A model generated the notes under the pieces. That model saw nothing but the letters and a program-made list of their open reading frames with translations, had not been told where the DNA came from and made no database searches. The position numbers and the translations under genes are program-made. This document shows positions 43,819 through 52,819 of a stretch of DNA of 64,000 bases, in pieces; position 1 is the stretch's first letter, and each line of letters opens with the position of its first letter. The DNA is from JAYPLE01 sp047627515. Lineage in GTDB: Bacteria; Bacteroidota; Bacteroidia; Cytophagales; Cyclobacteriaceae. The stretch lies in the NCBI GenBank assembly GCA_047627515.1, contig JBLHTU010000002.1:1-64000 (forward strand), given 5' to 3'.

Positions 43819-45807
43819 ATGAAGCAGATGCAGCGATTTTTGATTGTTTGGGTGATGATTGTATTTTCCGCTTGCAGCTCTGTGTATAATGTGATGGACA
43901 AAGGAGACTATGATGTCATCATATCGAAGTATGCCAGCACCATCAATAAAAATGAACCAGAAATCAACTATCAGGTCGCTGAAGCTTACCGAAAATCTAA
44001 CAGGATTCAAGAGTCTGAAGCTTTCTATGAGCATGCCGTCGAAGAAGGAGTCATTGAGCAGGATGCCTTCTATTACTATGCTAAAGCGCTAAAGGCCAAT
44101 CAAAAATATGATAAGGCTTTGGATGTTCTAGAAGATGCTCTGCCTAGACTCACTAGTCAAACTGTAAAGGCGCTAGTAGAAAATGAGATTGTTAACCTGT
44201 CTTCTGTTGAGGAATTAAAAAGTGCTGAAACGTATTTTCGAGCTAAAAACCTGGACGAAATCAACACTAATTTTGCGGAGTACAGCCCTGTTTTTATCAA
44301 TAACTACTTGTATTTCACATCCAATCGGTCAGGAGGTAGGATTTACAAAGCGACAGGTACACCATTCTTGGATATTTATCGCGTTCAATCCAAAGGAGCA
44401 AATATTGATGCAAGAACGCTGGAACAGCTTCCCCCTTCTATCAATGATCCCGAGATCAATGAAGGGAGTATCGCCATAAGCGCAGATGGGATGTCCATCA
44501 TTTTTGCGAAAGGGAACAATGGAAAGGCTACAGGAAATGAAGAAGTAAATCTTTACTTCACGAGGTATCGGAATGGGCAATGGCTAGAGCCAAGACCCAT
44601 TGCCATCAACGATCCTCGATCTTGGGATAGCACCCCTGCACTTAGCCCTGATGGGACTACATTGTATTTTTCGTCTACAAGGCCAGGAGGTATTGGCGGT
44701 ATGGATCTGTATTCGGCAAAGCTCAACCGCAGAGGTAGATGGGTAGACGTCCGTAATCTTGGCCCTGAAATAAATACGCCTGGAAACGAAATGTTTCCCT
44801 TCATCTCTGAAGACGGGAATCTTTATTTTTCTTCTGATGCCCACCCGGGACTGGGCAAGATCGATATTTTCCGAGCGGTGAGAAGAGGAGGACTAGTGCA
44901 GATCCAAAACCTTGGTAGGCCGATGAATAGCGAGGCTGATGACTTTTCTTATTATGAATTCAATTTAACACGTGGATTCTTTTCTTCTAACCGTAAAGGA
45001 GGGAAAGGGGATGATGATATCTACACGTTTGTTAATGATGATCCTGACCTCAAAGTTGTGAATTACTTCCTTACCGGAAATACAGTCAGCTCCGATGAGT
45101 CAGGTGCTGAAATAGCTCTATCCAATTCAAAAGTTTTACTTGTTGCCGAAGATGAAACGGTGATTGACGAGTCATTTGCAGATCAAAATGGGAATTTTCG
45201 CTTTCGTGTATACCCGGAGGAAAAGTATTTTCTAATTGCAGAAAAGACAGAATATTTTACTACCCGTAAAATTTTCAGCACTATTGGACGCAGCATTCAA
45301 AAAGATACTTTGACAGAGTTTATTACGAATGTAGATTTTGAGACAAAAATACATCTTGACCGAATCGTTCTTGAAAAACCAGTAGTACTGAACAATATCT
45401 ACTACGATCTCGATAAATCAGACATTAGAGCGGATGCAGCAATAGTTCTGGACAGCCTAGTGATGATTATGGAAGACAACCCGGATATATATGTTGAGCT
45501 AGGCTCTCACACAGATGATAGAGCAGGGAATGATTATAACATGGATCTATCATGGAATAGGGCACGCTCTGCAGTAGGTTATATTATTCAAAGTGGTGTA
45601 GATCCTGTTCGAATCGTGGCCAAAGGGTATGGTGAGTCCAGATTGTTGATTAAGGCAGCTGTAATGGAAGAGGATCATCAGGTTAACCGTAGAACTGAGT
45701 TCAAAGTACTACGCTATAACCCAAAATCTAGGCAAGATGATTTGGCACCAGAGCAGGAGCTAGATGAATATGACCGCTTCTTTGACAACTCTGAGGGCGG
45801 TCGTTAA
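43819..45807 (+). CDS. porE: PorE-like lipoprotein (TPR, PD40 propeller, regulatory-like domain, OmpA)
   Basis: PorE of the type IX secretion system is a cell-wall-bound lipoprotein with this four-part layout. The signal sequence ends in a lipobox (MIVFSACSS). Next come TPR-like helices (INYQVAEAYRKSNRIQESEAFYEHAVEEG, about 45-140), PD40 blades (APVFINNYLYFTSNRSGG-type, TPALSPDGTTLYFSSTRPGGIGGMDLYSA, FPFISEDGNLYFSSDAHPGLGKIDIF), a carboxypeptidase-regulatory-like sandwich and a C-terminal OmpA domain (ELGSHTDDRAGNDYNMDLSWNRARSAV). ATG 43819 or 43828 suits the leader better than GTG 43801. It may link the secretion machine to peptidoglycan. The assignment rests on domain order; other paralogues share parts of it. 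Confidence 0.75.
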   Translation: MKQMQRFLIVWVMIVFSACSSVYNVMDKGDYDVIISKYASTINKNEPEINYQVAEAYRKSNRIQESEAFYEHAVEEGVIEQDAFYYYAKALKANQKYDKALDVLEDALPRLTSQTVKALVENEIVNLSSVEELKSAETYFRAKNLDEINTNFAEYSPVFINNYLYFTSNRSGGRIYKATGTPFLDIYRVQSKGANIDARTLEQLPPSINDPEINEGSIAISADGMSIIFAKGNNGKATGNEEVNLYFTRYRNGQWLEPRPIAINDPRSWDSTPALSPDGTTLYFSSTRPGGIGGMDLYSAKLNRRGRWVDVRNLGPEINTPGNEMFPFISEDGNLYFSSDAHPGLGKIDIFRAVRRGGLVQIQNLGRPMNSEADDFSYYEFNLTRGFFSSNRKGGKGDDDIYTFVNDDPDLKVVNYFLTGNTVSSDESGAEIALSNSKVLLVAEDETVIDESFADQNGNFRFRVYPEEKYFLIAEKTEYFTTRKIFSTIGRSIQKDTLTEFITNVDFETKIHLDRIVLEKPVVLNNIYYDLDKSDIRADAAIVLDSLVMIMEDNPDIYVELGSHTDDRAGNDYNMDLSWNRARSAVGYIIQSGVDPVRIVAKGYGESRLLIKAAVMEEDHQVNRRTEFKVLRYNPKSRQDDLAPEQELDEYDRFFDNSEGGR

Positions 45808-45815
45808 TATTCAGT

Positions 45816-46979
45816 ATGTCCGCTGGGAATTTTGCGCATATTCGATTCTTCTTCAGTACTAGATCGATCCGGTCTGTCGGTATATTTTTTTGCGTTAATA
45901 GTTTTTTGTTTGGTAACTGGGTCACTCGTATACCAGATGTAAAGGCCGCTATTGGTCTTTCAGAGGCAGAGTTAGGTCTTGCCCTCCTTGGTGCCCCAAT
46001 CGGGTCAATGCTACTAATGCCTATAGCTGGTTGGCTCAATGATCGAATTGGGCTTGGCCGATCCTTAGTGATATCGGCACTTTTTCACATACTATCCCCA
46101 GCGTTGCTTTCGTTGACCAGTTCATTCTGGACTCTTTTTGCGGCGATGGGTTATTTTGGGTTGACCAATGCTTGGATGGATATCGCAATGAATGCGTCCG
46201 CAGCGATTCGGGAGCGCAAACTTGCGCGGCCCGTTATGTCTTCTTGTCATGGAATGTGGAGTTTAGGAGCTATGCTGGGCGCTGCCAGCGGAAGTATTGC
46301 ATTGTGGATCGAGTCGGCGGTTCCAGTACATCTATCTATCGTGACAGTAGCTAGTATAGTTTTCATCATTTTATTGGTCAAAGATATTATTCACTTGCGG
46401 GAGGTTAAAGTTGCTTCTGATCGACTCATTGCTTTTCCCAATTTTCACCTAGTACTTTTATCGACGATAGCTTTTTGTGTAATGATTAGCGAGGGGGCTA
46501 TGGCCGACTGGAGCGCTCTTTACATGCAGGAAACCTTACATAGCCCAGTTCTGCTAGTCGGTTTAGCGTATGCTGTTTATTCTTTTTTGATGGCTTCAGG
46601 GCGTTTTATGGGTGATGCGATCATTCCTGCTATTGGAAAAAAGCGGATTGTGGTTTTCGGTGGTTTGATTTCATTTTTTGCCTTAGGAGCAACCTTGATA
46701 ATAGCAGATCCTTGGTTTGCTTTGATTGGGTTTGGGCTGACTGGTGTAGGGTATTCATGCGTGATACCGGTCATCTTCTCTGCTGCAGCAAATGAAAAAG
46801 GATTTAGCGCAGGAGCAGGCATCGCGAGCGTGACCATACTCGCCTACACGGGATTTCTTTTGGGTCCGCCTTTGATCGGAATAGTGGCGGAAGCCCTTTC
46901 GTTGACAGTTGCATTGGGTGTGATTGTACTGCTTTCAGGTATGGTTGCATTGATTGCTTCTTTGATTCGGTTTAAGTAA
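45816..46979 (+). CDS. MFS transporter (YbjJ-like)
   Basis: A 387-residue permease with about 12 membrane helices. The loop motif between helices 2 and 3 (GWLNDRIGLGRSL) is the major facilitator motif A, and the N-terminal FFCVNSFLFGNWVTRIPDVKAAIGLSEAELG resembles the YbjJ/fucose-permease-like branch. Substrate unknown. It starts eight bases after the PorE-like gene and precedes purM by 27 bases. The N-terminus before the first helix is basic (about 20 residues). Confidence 0.85.
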   Translation: MSAGNFAHIRFFFSTRSIRSVGIFFCVNSFLFGNWVTRIPDVKAAIGLSEAELGLALLGAPIGSMLLMPIAGWLNDRIGLGRSLVISALFHILSPALLSLTSSFWTLFAAMGYFGLTNAWMDIAMNASAAIRERKLARPVMSSCHGMWSLGAMLGAASGSIALWIESAVPVHLSIVTVASIVFIILLVKDIIHLREVKVASDRLIAFPNFHLVLLSTIAFCVMISEGAMADWSALYMQETLHSPVLLVGLAYAVYSFLMASGRFMGDAIIPAIGKKRIVVFGGLISFFALGATLIIADPWFALIGFGLTGVGYSCVIPVIFSAAANEKGFSAGAGIASVTILAYTGFLLGPPLIGIVAEALSLTVALGVIVLLSGMVALIASLIRFK

Positions 46980-47006
46980 CGATATTTGTATCTATAAACT
47001 CATTAT

Positions 47007-48173
47007 ATGACTGACCGGTATAATCAAAGAGGTGTTTCTGCCAAGAAAGAGGACGTCCATTCAGCGATCAAAAACATAGATAAGGGCCTTTACCCCAAGG
47101 CTTTTTGCAAGGTTGTGTCTGATTATATTTCAGGAGACTCAGAGTACTGCAATATAATGCACGCTGATGGTGCTGGGACTAAGTCATCGCTTGCATACAT
47201 GTATTGGAAAGAAACAGGAGATATGAGTGTCTGGCGAGGTATCGCTCAAGATGCGATTGTCATGAATCTTGACGACTTGCTTTGCGTCGGTGTCACTGAT
47301 AATATTATTCTTAGTAGTACGATCGGGCGTAATAAGCTTAATATTCCTGGAGAGGTGATCGCGGAAATCATTGATGGGACGGAGGAGTTTCTGAGCATGA
47401 TGAGAGACATGGGTGTAGGGATTCACTCCACGGGTGGAGAAACAGCTGATGTCGGTGACTTGGTGAGAACGATTATCGTAGACAGCACTGTGACATCGCG
47501 ATTGGCGAGGAGGAAAGTTATCACCAATGAGAATATCAGTGAAGGAGATTTAATTGTAGGTCTTTCCTCTTTTGGTCAGGCGATTTACGAAACAGATTAC
47601 AATGGAGGTATGGGGAGTAATGGCCTCACTTCAGCACGACATGATGTATTTCACTCTATCTATCGAGAGAAATATCCTGAGGCATATGATTCTAATGTTG
47701 AACAAGCTTTAATTTTTTCAGGGTCAAAGAAATTGACAGATGAGATCGATGGTAGTCCTTTAGATGCGGGCAAATTAGTCCTATCTCCTACCCGAACGTA
47801 TGCGCCAATCATAAAAGAGATCCTGCGAGAAGAGCATGACAGGATACACGGGATGGTTCACTGTAGCGGTGGAGCACAGACGAAAGTTCTCCATTTTATT
47901 GATAATCTAAGAATTGTAAAAGACAGTTTGTTTGAGGTGCCCCCGCTTTTTAATTTGATCCAAAAGGAAAGCGGAACAGATTGGAAAGAGATGTATCAAG
48001 TCTTCAATATGGGTCATCGATTTGAGCTGTATGTTCCAGAGGAGATTGTGGATGAATTGATTGAAATTTCGGAGTCTTACAATGTGTCTGCCAAAGTGAT
48101 TGGTCGCGTGGAAACCAGTGATAAACCTGAGGTGGTTATCCAGTCTGAGAAAGGCGTTTTCTTTTATCACTAA
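47007..48173 (+). CDS. purM: Phosphoribosylformylglycinamidine cyclo-ligase (AIR synthase)
   Basis: Fifth step of purine synthesis: ATP-driven ring closure of FGAM to AIR. The 388-residue protein has the family's MTDRYNQRGVSAKKEDVHSAI opening, HADGAGTKSSLAYMYW, the metal/ATP site MNLDDLLCVG and HSTGGETADVGDLVRT, and the later HCSGGAQTKVLHFIDN. It is of the longer Bacteroidota type, more divergent than the E. coli enzyme. A GATATTTG near-match to the -7 box lies about 20 bases upstream. Its stop is three bases from the opposing yraN stop. Confidence 0.93.
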   Translation: MTDRYNQRGVSAKKEDVHSAIKNIDKGLYPKAFCKVVSDYISGDSEYCNIMHADGAGTKSSLAYMYWKETGDMSVWRGIAQDAIVMNLDDLLCVGVTDNIILSSTIGRNKLNIPGEVIAEIIDGTEEFLSMMRDMGVGIHSTGGETADVGDLVRTIIVDSTVTSRLARRKVITNENISEGDLIVGLSSFGQAIYETDYNGGMGSNGLTSARHDVFHSIYREKYPEAYDSNVEQALIFSGSKKLTDEIDGSPLDAGKLVLSPTRTYAPIIKEILREEHDRIHGMVHCSGGAQTKVLHFIDNLRIVKDSLFEVPPLFNLIQKESGTDWKEMYQVFNMGHRFELYVPEEIVDELIEISESYNVSAKVIGRVETSDKPEVVIQSEKGVFFYH

Positions 48174-48176
48174 ATC

Positions 48177-48524
48177 TTAGTAAAACGCATCTTTTAGATG
48201 CTTGATTTCTTGTGTTTCAAGGTTGATTGAAATGATATCAAAGCGAATATCTTTTGTCCAGTTAATTGCATGCAGGTAGTTGTCAGCAGTCTGTATGATC
48301 AATTGTTGCTGTTTTTCAGTGACAAATGTTTCAGGCAAACCATAGGACGTATTGTTGCGGGCTTTGACCTCGACGAACACTAATAGCCTGTTGTCATATA
48401 ATACAATGATGTCCAGCTCACCTTTTCCAAAGCGGAAGTTCTGCTCTAGAATTTCATACCCGTGCTCTTTCAGGAAAGTGACACTTAATTCTTCGCCAAT
48501 TCGTCCAGTTTCTTGATTGGTCAT
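48177..48524 (-). CDS. YraN/UPF0102 family nuclease-fold protein
   Basis: A 115-residue protein of the UPF0102 family, which has a restriction-endonuclease-like fold. The signature is present: TGRIGEELSVTFLKEHGYEIL, then GKGELDIIVLYDNRLLVFVEVKAR with the acidic-E-x-K active-site pattern, and a C-terminal RFDIISINLE. Likely involved in DNA processing or repair, though its substrate is not established. ATG start at 48524; a 205-base gap with no gene separates it from the divergent lipB. Confidence 0.9.
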   Translation of the reverse strand: MTNQETGRIGEELSVTFLKEHGYEILEQNFRFGKGELDIIVLYDNRLLVFVEVKARNNTSYGLPETFVTEKQQQLIIQTADNYLHAINWTKDIRFDIISINLETQEIKHLKDAFY

Positions 48525-48673
48525 GACTTTAATTTACTGCTAAAATAAATTATTAGACCGTTTTATATAAATTAGGGGGCATCCTTTTGAGGTAAGCGCG
48601 GCTTTAGTTTATCCCACAAAGGTAAAATTCCAATGAAAGAAGCTACTTTATGAACCCAATTAAGCAGAGTCTA

Positions 48674-48703
48674 TTGACTGAACCAATTGGTTGATTTACT
48701 TTG
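48674..48703 (+). promoter_or_regulatory. Possible promoter of lipB
   Basis: TTG at 48674-48676 and TTACTTTG at 48696-48703, spaced 19 bases, resemble the Bacteroidota promoter with one -7 mismatch (T for A at position 2). Transcription would begin about 20 bases before the ATG at 48730. The rest of the 48525-48729 gap shows no gene. Confidence 0.35.
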
Positions 48704-48729
48704 TTGCACTATTATGTCAGTGAGCAGTC

Positions 48730-49452
48730 ATGCCAATCAATAAAACTACCGAATTCATTCATCTAGGAACCAAAGACTATCAGGAAGCTTGGGACTATCA
48801 GGAATCATTGTTTAAGCAAACGATTGACATCAAGATTGCCAATCGAAAGCGATCAAAGGAAGACCAGAAACAAACAGCTAATTACCTGATTTTTGTTGAA
48901 CATCCGCACGTATACACGCTTGGAAAAAGTGGTAAAGAAGCCAACTTACTATTGGATGACCAAGGTCTGATAGACAAGAAGGCAACATACCATAAGATTA
49001 ATCGAGGAGGTGATATTACCTATCATGGTCCGGGTCAGATTGTTGGTTATCCGATTATAGATCTAGATAATTTCTTTACCGATATCCATAAATACTTGCG
49101 GTATCTGGAGGAGGCAGTGATTCGTACGATGGCTGAGTACGGTATGGAAGCAGGTCGAATAGAAGGGCTTACTGGAGTTTGGTTGGATTATGATGACCTA
49201 AACAAAGCACGGAAAATATGTGCACTGGGCGTCAAAGCCAGTCGATGGGTGACAATGCATGGCTTCGCATTTAATGTAAATACTGATTTGAATTATTTTA
49301 GTCACATCATTCCATGCGGTATTGATGATAAAGCCGTGACATCTTTGCAGAAAGAGCTTAATCGAACAGTTGATATCGTCGAAGTAGAAGAGAAATTGAA
49401 GGCTCATTTGGCGGACCTTTTTGAAATGGACATCATTCAGAGTGATTTTTAA
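48730..49452 (+). CDS. lipB: LipB, octanoyl-ACP:protein N-octanoyltransferase
   Basis: Transfers octanoate from acyl carrier protein to lipoyl domains, the first step of endogenous lipoate attachment. The 240-residue sequence contains VEHPHVYTLGKSGK, the signature RGGDITYHGPGQIVGYPIIDL, and the Lys-Cys catalytic pair in LGVKASRW (near K169) and IIPCGIDDKAVTSL (near C196). Length is normal. lipA is not in view. The genes that follow are a short conserved protein and an exonuclease. Confidence 0.96.
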   Translation: MPINKTTEFIHLGTKDYQEAWDYQESLFKQTIDIKIANRKRSKEDQKQTANYLIFVEHPHVYTLGKSGKEANLLLDDQGLIDKKATYHKINRGGDITYHGPGQIVGYPIIDLDNFFTDIHKYLRYLEEAVIRTMAEYGMEAGRIEGLTGVWLDYDDLNKARKICALGVKASRWVTMHGFAFNVNTDLNYFSHIIPCGIDDKAVTSLQKELNRTVDIVEVEEKLKAHLADLFEMDIIQSDF

Positions 49453-49464
49453 ATAGCAACATTT

Positions 49465-49857
49465 ATGATCAAAGACATCCCAAATCCAAAAGTATCTGAT
49501 GTCGTAATGGCAGTAGCTAAAGAGGGACAAGACGAGTGGAAAGTGTACCTTATCAATCGGAGCAAGGACGTATTGCATACTGTGCTCGTGAATTCCAGAG
49601 GCTATGGTGAGAAAGACGGCACGGAGCAAAAGACAAGTACGCTAAGACACATGATTCCTCATCTAGAAGCAGGAGAATATGGTCTAGTAGAACCATTAGA
49701 TTCGTCAGTTTTTCATTTAAACAACGAATATTGGCTGAGTTACTTCATCGACAAGCAACTCTTTGACAAAAAGTACATTTTCGTGCCAGACTCGGTAAAA
49801 GAGGATAACCTCCTTTACATAAAAGAGCTTGATAAAATGGGTATTCTCCACCTTTGA
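49465..49857 (+). CDS. Conserved hypothetical protein
   Basis: A 130-residue soluble protein starting MIKDIPNPKVSDVVMAVAKE. Conserved-looking patches are EWKVYLINRSKDVLHTVLVNSRGYG, KTSTLRHMIPHLE and FHLNNEYWLSYFIDKQLFDKKYIFVPDSV. It matches in style a Bacteroidota-specific family of unknown function that is sometimes mislabelled as a phenylalanyl-tRNA synthetase part; no synthetase motif is present. It lies 12 bases after lipB and three before the exonuclease gene. Confidence 0.75.
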   Translation: MIKDIPNPKVSDVVMAVAKEGQDEWKVYLINRSKDVLHTVLVNSRGYGEKDGTEQKTSTLRHMIPHLEAGEYGLVEPLDSSVFHLNNEYWLSYFIDKQLFDKKYIFVPDSVKEDNLLYIKELDKMGILHL

Positions 49858-49860
49858 TGT

Positions 49861-50598
49861 ATGGATAAGCGCCTTCAAAATATTCTAGTTATCGATATAG
49901 AAACAGCTAGTCAAGCTCAGTCTTTGGCTGATATGCCGGACGAAATGAGTAGTCACTGGCAATACAAGTCGCAATTCATTAGAAATGAAGATGAACAGAC
50001 TGTAGATCAGTTGTTTTTTAGTCGAGCAGGAATCTACGCTGAGTTTGGAAAGGTCATTGTTATCTCTGTAGGGTTCTTCTATCAGATGGAAGATAAGCAG
50101 CTAGGGCTCAGGGTCAAAAGTTTCTATAATGATGATGAACATGTACTTCTGGCGGAGTTTAAAGCCTTTCTAATTGAAAAATTTGATCCTGAAACAGTCA
50201 GGTTATGCGCACATAATGGAAAGGAGTTTGACTATCCTTATCTTTGCAGACGAATGCTGGTCAATGACCTGGCCATCCCAGAAGTCCTTAACCTGACTGG
50301 CCGCAAACCTTGGGAGGTCCAGCACATAGATACGATGGAGTTGTGGAAATTTGGTGACCGCAAGAACTTTACGTCCTTGCATCTGCTTACTTCATTGTTC
50401 GGTATACCTTCCAGCAAGTCTGATATTGACGGTTCGCGTGTAAACGAAGTATATTACAATGAAAAAGACGGGCTGGAAAGAATAGCAGCCTATTGCTGTG
50501 GAGACGTGGTTGCCACTGCGCAGCTCTATCTAAGATTAAATAATTTACCCCAGATTGATTCACAACAAATCACGTATGTGAACAAACCTCTCGTATGA
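49861..50598 (+). CDS. PolB-type 3'-5' exonuclease
   Basis: A 245-residue DEDD exonuclease related to the proofreading domain of family B polymerases. Exo I is LVIDIETAS (D12, E14), Exo II lies in VRLCAHNGKEFDYPYLCRRML, and Exo III is near AAYCCGDVVATAQLYLRL. No polymerase domain follows, so it acts as a stand-alone nuclease, probably in DNA repair. Its stop overlaps the RNase R start by four bases (ATGA), indicating translational coupling. Confidence 0.88.
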   Translation: MDKRLQNILVIDIETASQAQSLADMPDEMSSHWQYKSQFIRNEDEQTVDQLFFSRAGIYAEFGKVIVISVGFFYQMEDKQLGLRVKSFYNDDEHVLLAEFKAFLIEKFDPETVRLCAHNGKEFDYPYLCRRMLVNDLAIPEVLNLTGRKPWEVQHIDTMELWKFGDRKNFTSLHLLTSLFGIPSSKSDIDGSRVNEVYYNEKDGLERIAAYCCGDVVATAQLYLRLNNLPQIDSQQITYVNKPLV

Positions 50599-52790
50599 GT
50601 AGAAAAACACAAAATAAAGGAAAGTCTAAGCCTTCAAAAACATTTAAGACACCCCGCAATCTAAAAAGTGATTTGCGTGATTTTTTCTCTAAAGACCCAG
50701 AAGCTTCCTTCTCTTTTCAGCAGATTATCAAAGGAATGGGTCTCCGAGACGCCAAAAGTAAAAAAATCCTGAAGGATCTTATTTTTAGTCTTGAGTCCAA
50801 AGGTCAAGTCAAGAAAGATCGAAACAATCAATGGGTATCTACGATGGTACAGGAGTTGTATCAGGGAAGAATAGACCATGTTAACCCGAAATATGCTTAT
50901 GTAATAGTCGATGATCTCGAAGATGATGTCTGGGTAAAAGCCGAAGACATGAAGTTCGCCGTCAATGGGGATATCGTAGAGATTCAACTGACTAGATCTG
51001 GGTCTAAGGACTATCGTGCTGAGGGCAAAGTGGAGAGGATCGTTAAACGAAATAAAATTGAATTTGTCGGTAGAATCGAGGTGTCTGAAAAATTCTCCTT
51101 TGTTGTGCCGGATAGTCGTAACGTACATTTTGATGTAATGGTCTTCCCAGAGAAGACCATGAAGGCAAAGCACAACGACAAGGTCATAGTACATATTGAT
51201 ACATGGCATGATGCAAAGAACAAGAGCCCAAAAGGCACAGTGACAGATATCTTAGGTCAGGCGGGAGAGCATGAAGCAGAGATACATTCCATCATGGCAG
51301 AGTTTGGACTGCCCTTCAAGTTTCCTCAGAGACTAGAAGATGCAGCGGCGAAGATCTCAGAAGAGATTACGGCTGATGAAATAAAAAGCCGACGAGATAT
51401 GAGGTCAATCACCACTTTTACGATTGACCCAGCGGATGCCAAAGACTTTGATGATGCGCTGTCTCTGGAGCGCTTAGACAATGGTAGACTTGAAATAGGT
51501 GTCCATATAGCCGACGTTTCTCATTATGTGCAACCTGACACTATACTGGAAGAAGAAGCAAGAGATAGGGCGACGTCAGTGTACTTGGTTGACCGGACGA
51601 TCCCGATGCTACCAGAAAAGCTGTCAAATGGATTATGTTCTTTGAGACCCAATGAGGATAAGCTTACTTTTTCTGCTGTATTTGAAATGGATGAGGAGGG
51701 CAAGGTCTTCAAGAAATGGTTTGGTAAAACTGTGATTCATTCGGACCGTCGATTTTCCTATGAGGATGCTCAGGAGCGAATAGAAAGTACGACGGGTGAT
51801 TTTGCTGATGAGATTGTACTTCTGAACGAGATCGCAATGAAGTTACGCAGTCAGCGATTCAAAAAAGGAGCGGTCAATTTTGAGACCGTAGAAGTCAAGT
51901 TCGTTTTGGACGAAAAGGGGAAACCCTTAGAAGTGGTCCCAAAGGAACGCAAGGAAGCACATAAGATGATCGAAGAGTTCATGCTAATGGCCAATCGTGA
52001 AGTAGCCACTTTTATCTTTGAGAATAAAGAGGCTCGATCAACAAAAGAGCCAGCGACTTTCGTGTACCGAGTCCACGAAGATCCAGACCCTGAAAAGCTT
52101 CAAAATTTTGCTGCTTTTGCTGCAAGGTTTGGGCATAAGATGAATACCACGGATAATGTGGCCCACAGCTTGAACGAGTTGATGGAAAAGATAGAAGGTA
52201 AGCCAGAGCAGAATGTACTGGAGTCGATTGCTATTCGATCGATGGCCAAAGCCCGATACACGACAGACCCAAAAGGGCATTTTGGATTAGCATTCGAGCA
52301 TTATTCTCATTTTACTTCTCCCATTCGGAGGTACCCAGATGTGATGGTACATAGACTGCTTTCGCATTATTTGCAAAAGGGAAAATCCCCTGATCCAGCG
52401 GGTTATGAGCAAGACTGTATGCATTCATCGGAGCGCGAAAAGAGAGCTGCGGATGCAGAAAGGGCTTCAATTAAGTACAAGCAGGTCGAGTTTATGGCGA
52501 CCATGATTGGAGAATCTTTTGACGGAATTGTGTCTGGTGTGACTGAGTGGGGTATTTTCGTAGAGATTATTGCTACAAAATGTGAAGGAATGGTTCGGGT
52601 TGCAGACCTAGATGATGACTTCTATGAATTTGACGAAAAGAATTTTAGAGTAGTTGGCAAACGCAATAAAAAGATAATCACGCTAGGAGATAAACTTCAT
52701 GTGCAGGTAGTAAGGACAGACATCGAAAGAAGAAATATTGATTTGATCTTGTCAGATGCGGAAACCGAATCAAACCAGACGGCGACTTAA
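50595..52790 (+). CDS. rnr: Ribonuclease R
   Basis: A processive 3'-5' exoribonuclease that degrades structured RNA, rRNA and mRNA. The 731-residue protein has an N-terminal winged-helix region, cold-shock OB domains (about 90-240), the RNB catalytic domain with TIDPADAKDFDDALSLE (from about 275) and ADVSHYVQPDTILEEEARDRATSVYL, and a C-terminal S1 domain (GESFDGIVSGVTEWGIFVEI). Typical length. The N-terminus is lysine-rich. Cotranscribed with the DNA exonuclease upstream. Confidence 0.96.
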   Translation: MSRKTQNKGKSKPSKTFKTPRNLKSDLRDFFSKDPEASFSFQQIIKGMGLRDAKSKKILKDLIFSLESKGQVKKDRNNQWVSTMVQELYQGRIDHVNPKYAYVIVDDLEDDVWVKAEDMKFAVNGDIVEIQLTRSGSKDYRAEGKVERIVKRNKIEFVGRIEVSEKFSFVVPDSRNVHFDVMVFPEKTMKAKHNDKVIVHIDTWHDAKNKSPKGTVTDILGQAGEHEAEIHSIMAEFGLPFKFPQRLEDAAAKISEEITADEIKSRRDMRSITTFTIDPADAKDFDDALSLERLDNGRLEIGVHIADVSHYVQPDTILEEEARDRATSVYLVDRTIPMLPEKLSNGLCSLRPNEDKLTFSAVFEMDEEGKVFKKWFGKTVIHSDRRFSYEDAQERIESTTGDFADEIVLLNEIAMKLRSQRFKKGAVNFETVEVKFVLDEKGKPLEVVPKERKEAHKMIEEFMLMANREVATFIFENKEARSTKEPATFVYRVHEDPDPEKLQNFAAFAARFGHKMNTTDNVAHSLNELMEKIEGKPEQNVLESIAIRSMAKARYTTDPKGHFGLAFEHYSHFTSPIRRYPDVMVHRLLSHYLQKGKSPDPAGYEQDCMHSSEREKRAADAERASIKYKQVEFMATMIGESFDGIVSGVTEWGIFVEIIATKCEGMVRVADLDDDFYEFDEKNFRVVGKRNKKIITLGDKLHVQVVRTDIERRNIDLILSDAETESNQTAT

Positions 52791-52819
52791 TCGTTGTATA
52801 TACAAATCTAATATTTGCA

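Noticed and set aside
49465..49857. Labelling the short conserved protein as a phenylalanyl-tRNA synthetase subunit
   Set aside because: At 130 residues it has no class II synthetase motifs; such a label would only repeat an annotation error.
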